Assembly (NCBI GenBank): GCA_911728455.2
Contig: OU452232.1
Coordinates: 5,297,227 to 5,361,226, forward strand
Length of the DNA: 64,000 nucleotides
From: Marthasterias glacialis
Taxonomy: Eukaryota > Echinodermata > Asteroidea > Forcipulatida > Asteriidae
Direction: 5' to 3'
Part shown: piece by piece, positions 33,525-46,872 of the stretch
Layout: each line of letters opens with the position of its first letter
Position numbering within the stretch: position 1 is the first letter of the stretch
Notes under the pieces: model-generated
The model's database searches: none
Told to the model about the DNA's origin: nothing
The model's input: the letters and a program-made list of their open reading frames with translations, nothing else
Position numbers and translations under genes: made by a program

Positions 33525-33831
33525 AATGGGAGACTTTGGAATGATAGGTGGCAGCAGACTTACCAGGATTGATTGTTATTGTGTTATGAACATACGCACA
33601 TTTTCGAGAACAGTAGACTAATCCGAGCAGCTTGTTCATGGGCGTTTTAACACTGCCAAAACTATGGCCGCCGCACGCCCGCGTCGACGTACACGCACTG
33701 TGAATCCTGCATGCTGATTGGTACATACATGTATAGTGCGCTCATGCGCGTGTCTTGTCACGCCCGCGTGCGGAGGCCATAGCTGTGGTGCTGCCATCTA
33801 CATAGTGTACAGTATCCTCAAAAGTCTCTGT
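33525..33831. mobile_element. Long, diverged member of the AATGGGAGAC family
   Basis: AATGGGAGACTTTGGAATGA, GGTGGCAGCAGAC near the left, GTGGTGCTGCCATC and CTCAAAAGTCTCTG near the right. The middle carries two CGCCCGCGT words. Compare 61317-61582. Confidence 0.55.
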
Positions 33832-33903
33832 AAGCTATGTCTATTGATGTGTACATTTCTGAAAGTAATGTTGTTGTTGCTTAAATTTATTATTTATAAT
33901 TAA

Positions 33904-34108
33904 AGGGGCTGCGTCGTCATGATTATAGCAAGCCTGTGGCTGTGCATGGAAAGATGAACTCTCACCCATATAATGCACACGCGTGTGCTTGCGGTCAAAT
34001 CACAAAGGGTACCATCTTTTTCAAACTATGATGTGACTGCTGGCGCCCATGCGTGCATAGTAACTGGGTTATTCCATTTACTGCTATAACCATGACGACA
34101 CAGCCCCT
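33904..34108. mobile_element. 205-bp TTAA MITE, copy 1
   Basis: TTAA lies at 33900-33903 and 34109-34112. Terminal inverted repeats are AGGGGCTGCGTCGTCATGAT and the complement of AGGGGCTGTGTCGTCATGGT. The same element, inverted and also 205 bp, is at 44170. Confidence 0.88.
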
Positions 34109-34181
34109 TTAATTTGTTTCGTCTTTCTTTCTTTTTTTGGTTTGTTTTGGGGGTTCATTTTTTTTTTTTTTTTTTTCTTGT

Positions 34182-34450
34182 CCTTGAGCAAGACACTTAA
34201 CCATAATTGCTTCGTCTTTTGGGTGGGATGCAGAGCTGATGTACGGGTCCCATGTGTAATGTGTGAAATGCAGCATATTACAGTCACTGTACACTTATCA
34301 TTGAAAGAAGGGGTTTGCCCCACGTTTCTGGTATGGTTGCCAGTACACTTCATGTAGAGTGGACCTTATTTTATCATTCAAACATAGCTCTGCAAACCTG
34401 TCGTAAAAGCAACGAGCGCTTTGAGACGTCCATTGGGTGTGATTTAAAAG
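34182..34450 (+). mobile_element. SINE family C, 5'-truncated
   Basis: GTCCTTGAGCAAGACACTTA, GCTTCGTCTTTTGGGTGGGA, GGGGTTTGCCCCACGTTTCT and CTTTGAGACGTCC match the family body; the tRNA-like head is absent. Confidence 0.7.
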
Positions 34451-35479
34451 CACCAGAACCACATAACAGTATGTTGAATTCCATTCCAATCACAATTTAC
34501 AGTTTACACCTTAGGGTGTATTCATGCAATATATGTATGGTACTTCCTTTTCCTAGTTCATTCTACTGTAAAATGGAAATCAATATCACAAAAGAATAGG
34601 AATAATTAGAGCTTGAAATCGGGTGGTCTACATATGTATTGTAATGTATAATGCATACAATTGCAATACAACCTACTATATGAAACCTTTAGCGTGGATC
34701 ATTGTATTAGGCCTAACCAGCAATTTACAATCATACCATTTATCACAAAGATTTTTTGCTTACACTGAAGGCCTACAGCACACTTTTTAATTTGAGATAA
34801 AATCGAACATCTCAGTACATGTACATTATAAACCTGACATTTTCTGTGCATTAAACACTAAAGGCAGGATTTGTTTTCTTGGTGTCTGTGATCCATCCAC
34901 ACTGTCTGCACTTGAACCTCGTTTCTTGCATGCCTGCATTTTGCGTAAGTCTCAGGTAGGACATCACTTACGAGACACTCCAATACATACACGTACAGGT
35001 ACCATGTACAGTGTACATGTACATGTACACTGTACCAGCCGTGCCATGTGTGCAGATTGTGCACCGTGTACTCCATCATGTCCATTAGACACTATGTTGG
35101 ATAGGTTGATCAGACACATGTAAAAAAAACACAATCTTACTATTGCAATGATGAAATGTACAGTACAATGGATGACAAGCCTCAAAACTCGGCTCCCGAA
35201 AGTTCAATATGTACATACACAGTGTATGTTAAACTTTTGTGTAATGTAAAGGTACATTTACACCAACATCAACTTGCACATTGATAAAGACACTTGTTTT
35301 AGAAGTCATTCACTACCCGTAAATGCTGACTATTATCATTGACTTGTCAAACCAAGTACAAACCAACATGTCAAACCAAGTACAAATTGTGATAATATTG
35401 GAGCATCTTGCAATTTTGTTTAGTTTCATGTGTCAACCAGAGCAACATGTTTTATCAGAATAACCTTAACCCGTAGATG

Positions 35480-36100
35480 CCGGATGACCTGTAAACAAGC
35501 AATAAACCAAGCCAGCAATGTACAGTACATGTACATGTAGGTCGTGTTTACAAACAAACCATTGTGTAAAATTGGAATACCGAAACAAAGGTCCCCCGTA
35601 CAGTTTGTTTCGGAGCATGCACAGAGTATGCACTCGCCTTGCAATGCTGCATTTCACCCACTCAAATGGACAGATGGTATTGAATATTTCGCCGATTTTT
35701 CCCCATTATGTGGGGATTATTGTGTAATCCGATTCCAGACGTTTGTCCTTTTTGTTCCAAGAAGAGGATCACGAGACATCGAGAGGCTTCCACATTATTT
35801 ATTCATTGTACTTCGGCTCACTGGAAATAAGTCCCAGTGAGCTGAGTTTCCAGCCTTGGTTCCAGCTTGAGGAACAAGCCCTCAGCCATAGCTCACAGTG
35901 CGTGAATTTGACAATTTTCTTGATAGAGAAAACAAAAAACCTGGTGCTTCAAAGAGAATCTTTGTCATCTTGGCTTTGTCAAGTCAAGGTTTCTTTGTGC
36001 CAGCATTACATGTACTCTTAAAGAAAAATGATTCTGGCAATTCCAATAAAAATAATCCCGTCAGGCTGGACGGGAAACAATGGAAGATTCCCGGCGACAA
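35480..36100 (+). repeat. Dispersed repeat family E, longest copy
   Basis: GGATGACCTGTAAACAAGC, CCATTGTGTAAAATTGGAAT, TTTCACCCACTCAAATGG, TTTCGCCGATTTTTCCCC and a right end GGACGGGAAACAATGGAAGA then TCCCGGCG. Shares these words in order with 48465-48770 and 55028-55245. Confidence 0.65.
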
Positions 36101-38938
36101 CTCATATGTGTGTTCATGTGGGCGACGTGTATGTGTTGTGTGCAAATGTGTAAACCATCCTGAAGCCTTCAAAACCAATTGGAGAATTTGGAGGATTAAT
36201 TTGGAGGATTGGGGCACTTTAGACATGCACCTGTTCACCTGCCCCTTTGGTGTACATGTAGATCAAATATTTTGTGAGCGCATTCTATCTTACATATATG
36301 TGTTCAACTGACATGGGTTGATTTTGGAGGATTAAAGGCTGTGTTCAGCAGTGACTATCCAATGTTTTAGTGGATTATTCTTCTACTGTGCATAAAGTAT
36401 CCCATTACACATTGTGTACATTTCTACACATGGCAGGGCTAAAAAATTACACTGGACTGCAGGCCCGAGGCCAGTGATTTTAGTGTCGGGCCAGTAAACT
36501 CATGACTGGATAAGGCCGACGGTCTTGCGTTTTTGTTCATACATTGACTGTCAGTCTGATAGGCCTAAATATCTTTCAATCCTGTTGAGTATTGACAAAT
36601 TCTTACCCATAATACAAATAAGACAAATCTGCTCTTTGTGCTTGTTCAAATCAAAACAGTTTAAATGAATTTAACTGTGTGGTTTTTTTTTTCTTTTCAT
36701 TTCAATTCTGGTCATGTGAAAAATTTTGGTCCAGTAAAGATTTTATTTGGAGCTACAAGCACTGCGGTCTTGTGAATTTTCCCCCAATATTAACAAATTT
36801 AGAACCAATTAAATGGTCACTTAATATCTATAAATCTTCTTCATGATCAGAAAAACACAGATGTGTTTAACAAATCAGTTGAAATCAATTCACTCATAAT
36901 TCAAGTTCTCCGTCCGTCCTAAACGTACACAGTCCACTGGCAGTGTTAACGTATTTTGATGTCACGGCTGACACTGGGTGAGCAGTACCACACCGTTCAC
37001 GTGCATTTACTGCTTTGTAATGCAAGACCAATACCTGTGCCGTTCAGATCTCGCTCACTCAACTGACTTCTCCCAAGCATGCCAAGATAAAAAAAAAAAC
37101 ACACAAAAACCCACATGGACTGTTCCAATAGCGTAGTGTGTTCAGCGGTGGCGTTCAATTATCGACCAGACAATCTCACACACAACAGTTGGTGTGCACT
37201 GAGTTAAGATAGAGAACGATACGGAGGCGATGTGACCATATGGTCAGCTCATTTACACCTAAAACACAGACGGACAGTCTTGACCTGACCCTCTGGTGTG
37301 GAGATCAAATGAATGGAAAAGGTAGTGTACTTGCTTTTTTTTTGTTGTTTTTTGGGGGGACTGATTTGGTCTAATTTTATTCCATTTAGAATTAGAGTGG
37401 ATGGTTATTAGCCATTGTTCTGAATATTTTATGAGATTGTTGATGTGATCCGACTGTTGCTATAAAGTGGTGGCATAGTGTAATTGTAAATTTCAAATGA
37501 GTTGTTGAGTCTGAAGCAATTCTGTAAAACAGATAAGCGATAACAAAACTGATAATTTGTATTGTACTGTTTAACATGTTTAGTACAATGTACGTTCAGT
37601 TTTTGAAAATGTCAGACAGTTTGTATGGCAAGACATTATGTGTACATTGATTTTAATACAATATTTTTGAGTATGTTTACCTTTGCATACTTGAAAATTT
37701 TACATAATTTGATAAATATCTTGAACTAAATTGCAAAAGTGTTTTGAATATCTTGCCTGTGGATGAATCTTTCATTATCTGTGGGTAAAAATTGCTAAAT
37801 TCAGAGAATTTAGTTCCTTGAAATGCTGCTGCTTGGTTTATTTTCAGTTGAATTTGATGTGATTTCTAGTATTTTTACTGTTAGTAATCATACTCCGTTG
37901 ACATGATTGACTGAAACAGGCCTATAATGAAACAAAAATATTACCAACTAGTTTCGAGTCTCTTGGAAAATCAAATTGACGATGTAGACTTTTGCAAGTT
38001 GCATGTTTTTTGTTTTGTTTTTTTTAATTACCCTTTTCTAACACTGCTTTCTTCTATTGTTATTTTTGTTTTATTTACAATTACATGAATCTGTCACTTG
38101 ACAAAACACGTTTGTGGAATCACCAGTCAACAGGTACATAAACCCCAATTGAAAAAATTATATTGCAAAAATATTTCATTGTGATAAGTGTACGTACAAT
38201 GTATGTTGTGGCAGATTGTGAATGGTAGATTCATTAGGCATGGCTGACTGACTCTAACTTGCCGTGACCACAGGACCTTCTGATCCAGAAACCTAATCCA
38301 ACGTTATGCATTTTGATTCACAACTCATCTTAATTAAAGGGATTGCAATATTGCTTTCTTCTTATTTTGCTTTTTTTTTTAAGAGTTTATTCGTTCTCAT
38401 TCTAGTTTCAATAAAACAACATACAAACCAACCTGTGACGGTTTCATCAAATTCTGTGGTCACGATTCTGTCATGTCCGTGGAGATAACAAAAAAAAATG
38501 TATTTTTGTACAAACATTTGGATCAGTGGGAAGACTTTTGTTTGTTCCTTTAACTTCGCGTCACTTATTTGGAAATTATGCAAAATGGCAAATCTAGTGA
38601 TACGTACGTTGGTCATGCTAATTAGTGTAATTACGAAACTATTACATGTTAGGTCTTGAAACTTGCTGAAAATGTTAACAGTAGTACATTTGTATCTATC
38701 AATAATTTGTACAAAAACAGATTTGCCAAATGTTGTGATTTTTGACCCATACTTTGGTTCATGGTGCGACTGACGATGTGTGCTACATAACATCTGTATA
38801 TATTTTATTGACGTGTCTTTGTGGTCTTGTACAGGTACATGTAGTAAATGAGCGTATGTTTATTGTATTTCGGTTGAGGCCAAAGCAATAGTCGTTATAG
38901 GGGACTTTAAATGCTGTTTCAGGCCTGCATTTTTAAGA

Positions 38939-38958
38939 AGAGTGATTGCAATCACTCT
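38939..38958. repeat. Perfect 20-bp palindrome
   Basis: AGAGTGATTGCAATCACTCT, just left of a family B SINE. Could be incidental. Confidence 0.7.
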
Positions 38959-39021
38959 CCTCTGAACTCCTTTACCTTTAGATAGATGTTAATATTTGCA
39001 TCGAGGGAATGAATATAAGTT

Positions 39022-39165
39022 TCAATCTGCCTTACACCAATGCTCTAGTCATGCGGGAGTCGTGGGTTCGAATCCCACCCGAGTTGCCGGCTGACTCGAA
39101 AGCACTGAGTATACAGTGCTTATCACATCGGTGTAAGGCAAATTGAAATTTATACTTCTTAACCT
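39022..39165 (+). mobile_element. tRNA-derived SINE, family B, with flanking inverted repeat
   Basis: The T-arm-like GTGGGTTCGAATCCCAC (39063-39079) and the body ACTCGAAAGCACTGAGTATA match the reverse copy at 51180-51370. CTGCCTTACACCAATG and CGGTGTAAGGCAAATTG near the two ends are inverted. Confidence 0.65.
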
Positions 39166-40340
39166 TGTTGGAGGAGTGCAAAAAAATAGCACTCCTTAAA
39201 ACTTTAAGTGCAGATTTAAAAATCTGGGACAAATGTATTCACAGAAGGAGACTAACTCCTTGTGGCGTTTATTTGCTCTGATCATGTTACAAAGATAACA
39301 GTCCACCTAAATAATCCTGCAATACGGTAAGCGCATAAATGAATCCTCAAATAGCCAGAATAATACAGTCATGTATTCGTGTTTTAATTTCACTTTTGAG
39401 ACTGATGTGTGAAGTTTGGTTTTGAGGGGTGCAAACAAGCTCTCCTTAATAATTTAACATGTTTAAGGAGAACCGTGTATAGCTCTCCTCGTATTTCTTA
39501 AAATGAAGGCCTGCTGTTTTCTTGACTCTGACAGTTTTTCAGTTCGTACTGATGTACATGTCATGAACATTATTAACAGTGTGCTTCCAGATTGAACAAT
39601 AACAACTCTAAATTTTGCCTTCAATGATGTTAATGTTTTTTTCGACACTGACAGCCGTTTTTCCAACAGAATGTTTTCTACAATAGCACAAAGCAGAAAT
39701 GAAATTTATGAATTTGCGAAAAAACAAATGGGCATGCTCTTCGCACATGAAGCGTCTTACGGAAACGGACAATTATTTGCCCATTAGTAATGCTGCTATC
39801 CACATTGATCAATTTGATTATCTTCTTAAATTATGAAGTACTGTAATTGAGATTAATACAATGCGCTCGGACCAGCTGCTGTTTTTTTTAACAGCTGTGC
39901 CATGTGTCTGTAGTGTTTGTGTGAAGTGAATGACAACACATTGTATATTTACCAAAGATATTTACAGATTGCATGTGGCATACATGTAGGCCTATGTGTA
40001 GACTGTAAACCAATTGAAAAAAATTTGATATAAAGATTTTTTTTTTAATCTTTGACCTTTAGGCCCTACCTCGTTGTTCTCTGATGTATTCACAAAGTCT
40101 TTCACTGTCCGTTACAAGTACATGTATGTATGGGATTACAGCCAGTGGGAAAAACAAAGGAGACAGATTTCATTTTTTTTTTTTTTTTTAGTTTTGCATC
40201 AACATTGCTGTACTCAATTTTAAATGAAAAGATACAGACATTGTACACATATTGTATGCTTGGCTAGTGGGGAAGATGTGCTCAAATGCGATACAGATAT
40301 CTGTTCTTATCAAACAGTAGACACCAATACATAACAGCAG

Positions 40341-40516
40341 GCCTGATACTTCACGGAGGCAATGGAGGCAATTGCCTCTGTTGCCCCTGGTCATTGCCTT
40401 GGTGCCCTTGAAATGTTCCAATAGAAATTTTCAATTTCCTCATAGAGGTGCCCTTGATCAAGAAGAAAACGCCTTGATGCCCTTGCCCTTTCAAGAATGA
40501 AGAAACCAGGCCTGTA
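40341..40516. mobile_element. AGGCCTGATACTTC element (family D)
   Basis: Starts AGGCCTGATACTTCACGGAG and ends AACCAGGCCTG, with the body ATTGCCTTGGTGCCCTTG and TCATAGAGGTGCCCTTGATC. Related: 42361-42507 (left part lost) and 62369-62520. Confidence 0.65.
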
Positions 40517-42360
40517 ACAGCAGTTTTACCCCCCCCCCACCCTTTCAACAATTCTACTCTTCATAAAAATGGTATAAGTTGTACATTATACACATACATG
40601 TAATGTATGTAAAATACATAAATTCCCATTAAATATTAAGACTGTCAGACCATTTATCTGTGATTTAATTTTGAATCCCACCTTCAAGTGGACTGAGGGG
40701 CATGTTAAGTTCCTCACTAGAAATCGATGAAGACCCCCCTTCTAATGGAGTGCCACATCTTTAATCGGCACAAATCAATTCCATTCCGTGCTTCCATTTC
40801 TCAGTTTTCTGGAATGTGATCTCCTAGTCACATAATGGGACTTGAAAAGGTAGCTGAAATTTTCTCAAGCACAAAACGCAGTTGGTCCAGAACTGATCTT
40901 GACATTTTCAGAGAGAAAGAAGGAAAAAAAATTATGAAAATGAAAATGAAAATGACACGGCATCGTTGGGAGACTGATGCGCCTGAGGCTATCATTGCCA
41001 TGGTAACACTTTTGTGTCCAAAATTTAATCACCCTATCTGTTGACATTGACTGTCCCGCAGACAAATCTTTGTGACTGAGAATTGCGAATTAAAACTGAT
41101 CATGCTCAAACTTTTAAGATGATGCAGTTTCCCTCTGGGCATTTTGATTTAAGTAACTACACGAAGGCCTGTGTGAAGGAAAACTGGCCTTGCCCATGAG
41201 TGATCATAACAGTATTACATAAGTTACAAGTTTATGATATTTATTTTGCAGCAAAAGTCTGGTAATGAAATTGAAACTGAGTAACTCATTTTAAAGGGGT
41301 TTTGAATTGTTCCCTTGAAACACACTCTTTCAGTTCAATGATTATTTCCACGAACGTGTTTTGAGTTCTGTTTGAAAAAGTTGAGTTCATATTGGGCTCT
41401 TCAAATCCTATCAAATCCAAACATCTTTTCATACTATAAACACTTTTATTTCAAATTTCCAGCTTCAGAAATTCTACTTAATATCTGTACATGGGGAAAA
41501 ATTATTTTGTTCATTTGGCAAAAAACATGAGGTGGGAGGGTTTCATCTAAAAAGAGCATGAAATGCACATATACACTGTAATGCATACATGTATTGCGAT
41601 ACAAATTGTGTAGCAATGTTGTTGTAGTCTTAGTGCAAGGCGTTGATGTTCATTCCTACACTATTATCATGATTAGTTAAGAATCCCCCACGCAGTCAAT
41701 CAGCACTGACCGCCAAACAGAACGCCTTGTATCAAGACTAATGCTGACATGGCATGTGACCATGGTGACTGCAGTAATGTACCTTTAAATACAGAGACTC
41801 TCACACTAGGCAGGATGGACAAACATCCACCCACACAGTATCAGTAGCTTCACCTCAATGCAACTGCTCTGATCAGTTGATAGTATTTGAATAGCCATGG
41901 GGGCGCTTATACAATATTTCATTTCATAGTTTTAAAATAATATTGTTGCTTGCCATGCTTGCAGGATGATTTTTTTTTTTTTTTTTTTTTTTTTTAATTG
42001 TAAGAAATGACTGACCTCATGTACAGTGTATGAATCAGAATAATCAATGTCGAAAAAATGTCACCTTTTTTATCAAAATTTGTTTTGGCTCACCTACCCA
42101 CCCACCAAAACCAAATTTCAAATTTCTAAAAAGCACTGACTGACTGATCGCTACTCAAAATATCCTGCATACTGAAGGAACAAAGTAATGCCTCAGAGAC
42201 GGAGCAGATAGTTTCACTGTTCTTCCAACCCAACAGCTTTTCTCAGGGGTGCGTTCCACTCACGCGGCTCATGCTAAGTTTGTGCCGGATTGGGCAGTAT
42301 TCAAAGCTGTGCACACATTTGCTTCGATATGTCGGACCAATCATTTGTCAGTATCCATAT

Positions 42361-42507
42361 GCCTTGGTGCCCCTGGTCATTGCCTTGGTGCCCTTGTAAT
42401 GTTCCAATAGAAATTTACAGTTTCCTCATAGAGGTGCCCTTTATCAAGAAGAAAATGCACTGATGTCCTTGCCCGTTCAATTCAAGAACGAAGCAATCAG
42501 GCCTGAA
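42361..42507. mobile_element. Family D element, left-truncated
   Basis: Begins inside the body (GCCTTGGTGCCCCTGGTCAT) and ends AGCAATCAGGCCTGA. Confidence 0.65.
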
Positions 42508-44169
42508 TCTTCCACTCATCCTTACGGTCCTTCACTAAATATTGATATTTGACACATTGAGTGTGTTGAGGAGCAATTTCCCCCACTGAATACTGATATT
42601 AGATGTACATTGTAAGTTAATGACTGCAAATTCATTCAACATGATCCATTTTCATGCTCCTTGTTTACGATCAAATAAAACGGGGATTATACACTGGGGA
42701 CGGAGTGTATCCTCTGTGGGGGAGACAGGTTGTTTCCATTGGCTGCTCTCATTGGTCTAATTGAGGCTGGGCAATCCACTTAAGGCGTCTACTCCATTAG
42801 ACAATCAGCCCCATGGCATGAAGATGAAGTTAAAGTAGGACAATGTCTGTAAAGTCATCCAGGTTTGAAAAAGAGTCCATGGGTGCTTTCAAGGCAAAAT
42901 ATTCATTGTAGGATGGTAGTTTGAAAGCTCAGTGGGACATGGAAACGTTTGTACCAGTACCAAATCCTCCAGATAAATATGTCCGGAATCCTGTCACAGT
43001 CAGGAACATTATTTCGCATGAACATGATGAATTTCATTTGTGATAATTGAAATAAGCTCAATGATTGTGTACAGTTTCCCTGACAAACAGAACCATTTTG
43101 TACTTTTTTATTTTGACCACCGAATTTGATAAATTTTTTCGAGGTTTGCCATGATGTGTTTATTGAAAACTAAAGGGTATTTTTTTCATGTAAAAGGGGA
43201 CTGGAGTTGTGCAAACTGTGTAAAACCGGCCCCTGCACATATTTCTACTTGTACTACTTGTACTGATACATCCACACCATGTGCGAGTATTTTAATCTTG
43301 ACTCTACAACAGAAACGTCGTCGAAAACAACCATGCATTGCAATAAACCCCATGCCCCTGAAGACAATTTGGCATGCTGTTCTCGGTATGAGCCTGTTAT
43401 GTCTCCCAATTTCAGGCAAATTATCTGCTCAAATTGGCCACGCGCAAATGGACAACTACCCCCAGGTGCCTTCCTCTGGTGGCCTCACTGATCAAGGGTT
43501 GTTCAGCTGAGGGTGAACCGATTTCATGCTTTTCTGAGTCCTCGTCGCTCAGGAAAAAAAAAAAACGCCTTATGACAAATTCTGGCCACAGACTTGCATC
43601 TCCCCATGGGCAGATTGTTTTCCAGTGGGAAGAGAAGCCTCAGTTATTTGCTGAATGCTAAAGTGAATTTAAATGCGGGTTGTTGTACTTTTTAGAGCTA
43701 CATGACATAAACATTAAAAAAATAGAAACTGTAATAACGTACATTTTTAAACAATTATGCACAACATGGTCAAGCTTTACCATGTTGTGTACATTGTGTA
43801 ATTGTAGTACATTACATGTGCAATATTGTTGTGCAATGTAGGCCTACATTTGTACCTCCTAAAATGGCATTTACAGAATGTACGATATAAGATGAAGGGT
43901 GAACATGTCAAATCTCGCTAAAAATACCCCGGATATGTACATGTACATCTACATGTGCACAAAAGCAATACAATGTAGGTGCTGAGATACACACTGTTTT
44001 TGCAAGGAAGTTCTCTCATGTGAGATACGACTTTATGACAGAATAGAGATATTGGCGCTGTTGCACTGACACAATAAATATTAAAGTCTACTGATCATAC
44101 ACAGTGTAATATTGATACGACTTCAAATTGTCTAACTTACATGGTGAGTAGTTTTAGAGTAAATCTTAA

Positions 44170-44374
44170 AGGGGCTGTGTTGTCATGATCATAGCAGTAA
44201 ATGGAATAACCCAGCCACTATGCGCGTGTGCGCGCCGGCGGTCACATCACAGTTTGACAGAGACGGCACTCTTTGCGATATGACCACAAGCGCACGCGCG
44301 TGCAGTATCTGGGTGAGAGTTCATCTTCCGATGCACAGCCACAGGCCTGCTACAATCACATTGACACAGCCCCT
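44170..44374. mobile_element. 205-bp TTAA MITE, copy 2 (inverted relative to copy 1)
   Basis: TTAA lies at 44166-44169 and 44375-44378. The left AGGGGCTGTGTTGTCATGAT and GCAGTAAATGGAATAACCCA read the same as the reverse complement of copy 1's right end. A 13-bp direct repeat GTAGTTTTAGAGT lies just outside both TTAA sites (44148 and 44379). Confidence 0.88.
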
Positions 44375-46555
44375 TTAAGTAGTTTTAGAGTGGGCCTTCA
44401 TATACATAATGTACATGTACAGTGTGTGCATGTACAGTAGTAGGGTGTCCGAAATGCACCGCATCTTGGACTCATGAAAAAAACTTCAAAATTGTATAAA
44501 ACGAACAATACAACGTACAATTGTACGAACATGAAGAGTACGTGTGTATGTACATGTCGTACTCATGTGGATGAAAAACACACTGAGAGCAAGACTTGTT
44601 TGGACTTGTTGAGCCATGGAGGCTATCCTAGACCTACCTAAGATTTCCGACCCTTTTGCTTTAAATCCAAGAACTGTTACAATTGCTCAAGACATTTCAT
44701 GCATACACTGTACTCATGCAGAGAAGCTATGTAGTGTACATGTACATTTCATGCATACAGGCAGATAAGCATCATGGAGACTCTGCCATGTTGGCATGAC
44801 AACCGACTCCCTCATTGTTTTCTTACAGTTGCTACAAAGTGCTTCAAAGCACACAGCACTTATAGGGCCGGCCAAAGTTTCCAACAATTTCACCGTCGTA
44901 CAAGAGTAATGAGGAGGAAAATGGGTTGATGGGACACTGTATGACTTTTGAAAAGGTTGTTTAAAAAAATTGATACTGTATAAATTGTACTGAAACAAAG
45001 ATTATTCAGTTGAGAGTTGCTAAAGGACTCCATGCTCGAAACAAAACCGCCACCGCCCCACCTAACAGGTTTCTGTCGTCAAGGCGTTTGATCTTACATT
45101 ACTGCGATTCAGTTACTCACCCCGTCTCTCATGTCTCTACGCATAATGCAAATCAGCCTTCAAGTCCGAAGATTGGATTTCACAAGGACATTTAAGATCA
45201 ATATATTCCGCCTTGCAGGCAAAGGTAGTCTTGAGATAAAAACATCACGAGTCTCGTGGCTCTAGCTGGACTATGGCTGTCAAGTTCATGCTTTATAGTT
45301 GGCCTATTAGCCATTTTTATTCATGTATTCAGTGATTTTTGTTGTTGCCTATTTCACAGAGGCATGTACTGTATTTTTGTTTCTAGATTTAAAACCAAGC
45401 CTGTGACTTGGCAGGATTTTTCCTGATCTTAGGAATTTTTTTCTCATGCAAACACCCCCTTAAAGATATATGAACAATAAATCAAGGGAAGAAAGACGAA
45501 ATCCTGAATTTTGACAGATGATTGATGTTTTAAAATGTAGATGAAAATAAAAAAAAATAATAAAAAAAATACTTTTGCGTACATACATGTATGCGATGAA
45601 CGATGGACAAATCACTTGTAACCTACATGTACAAATTACATGTATTTGTACGTACATGTACAATGTAGTTGCTAGTAATGTCAGACAGGGATGAGATTCC
45701 TCCGGATTTCCAGATTTTGCCCCATCTACATTTAAGCACAGAATGCTGCCATTGATACGGGTAGTGGCGCGGTTGGTAGCCACCAAAACCTCCACCGGTG
45801 TTTTATGGATGTTTTATTTTCATCCTCTCTCATCCCTGGTCAAGCTGGTGAGATAATGTCAGGTCCCAATAACCAGATGACTCATATATTTTTGTGTCTT
45901 TTAACTAACTACTACTACATTGTAATCGTTGGTAAGTTTTGTCATTCAGCATCTCAAATGAAAGTTTATAACTTCTTGGACAAAGGGAAAATACACAATG
46001 TTATGCGAAGCAATCTACAGTGTATTAAATTTGTTTCCCTTAAGTTTGTCAAAAATCGGGTGATGCAAATTTAACACATGTTAATATAACAATATATAGA
46101 TTCTTACATGTAGAAAGCTCATTTCAAAACCCAAGGAATCCTCAATGCACTGTACAAAGTTACAATGACAATAGCAATTAAGATGAATAATGTTGTTGTG
46201 GTCCATGAGAAACTTGGAACTGATAAATTTTAAGCTGCTTTTTTTTAACTGTTGTACATTGGTGTGAAGCCGTAATGCATCCGGAAGAGAGTTCATAGCC
46301 TTGGGACACCAAAGACAAAGGTCCTTTCTTCATAACTTTTAACTCTTACTTGTGTTAGGCCTGATACATGTACTTTTACATACTACTGTATGTACTTGTA
46401 CATAAATGACAAAGATGGACATCCAAGTTCAAAATAATAATCGTGCGTCATGTCTGTCATAAATGACACTCCTGACATTGAATTATCAACTCAAGTGGAC
46501 CGTTGTTTATGAGACGAAGCAATCCTTAATATATAACACCTTGAAAGGGATACAA

Positions 46556-46872
46556 TGTGCGGTAGCGCACTCTGCAGCCAGACCATGCCAGAAACACTGG
46601 GGCAAGCTCCTTTTTTTAAATGAAGTGTAACTGTTTTTGTTTGGTTGTTTTTTTTTTTTTTATGTGTATTACACAACCCACGGGACTTATGGCTTTATGT
46701 CCCATCCAAAGGGTGAAGCAATTATGGCTACCATGCAGTGCTGCTACCATGTACATGTAGCCTACACAATTGTAAGTGTCTTGCTCAAGGGCACAAGTGC
46801 CATGACAAGGACCCGAACCCTCACTCTGACATAATGGGACTTTAGTCATGTGAACTAGACCACTGGGCTGCA
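46556..46872 (-). mobile_element. SINE family C, minus-strand copy
   Basis: GTAGCGCACTCTGCAGCCAG, GGACTTATGGCTTTATGTCC, CTTGCTCAAGGGCACAAGTG and CCCGAACCCTCACTCTG are the reverse of the family body and box B region. Confidence 0.72.

Noticed and set aside
35898-36311. 137-codon plus-strand open frame
   Set aside because: Overlaps repeat family E, has no recognisable domain and no plausible splice partners.
38362-38793. 143-codon minus-strand open frame, the longest in the central interval
   Set aside because: A+T-rich, no domain, starts in a region similar to another dispersed repeat (27664 onward); composition is noncoding.
39025-39095. tRNA gene suggested by GTGGGTTCGAATCCCAC
   Set aside because: No pairing acceptor stem and no proper D and anticodon arms; the same sequence recurs as SINE family B.
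43151-43510. 119-codon plus-strand open frame with several Cys
   Set aside because: Cys are clustered in low-complexity Thr/Cys words, there are no paired zinc-ligand spacings, and it has no neighbours to splice to.
44991-45230. Possible LINE reverse-transcriptase tail (FRLAGK-like end)
   Set aside because: Only a few residues resemble the family and the frame shifts; too weak to annotate.
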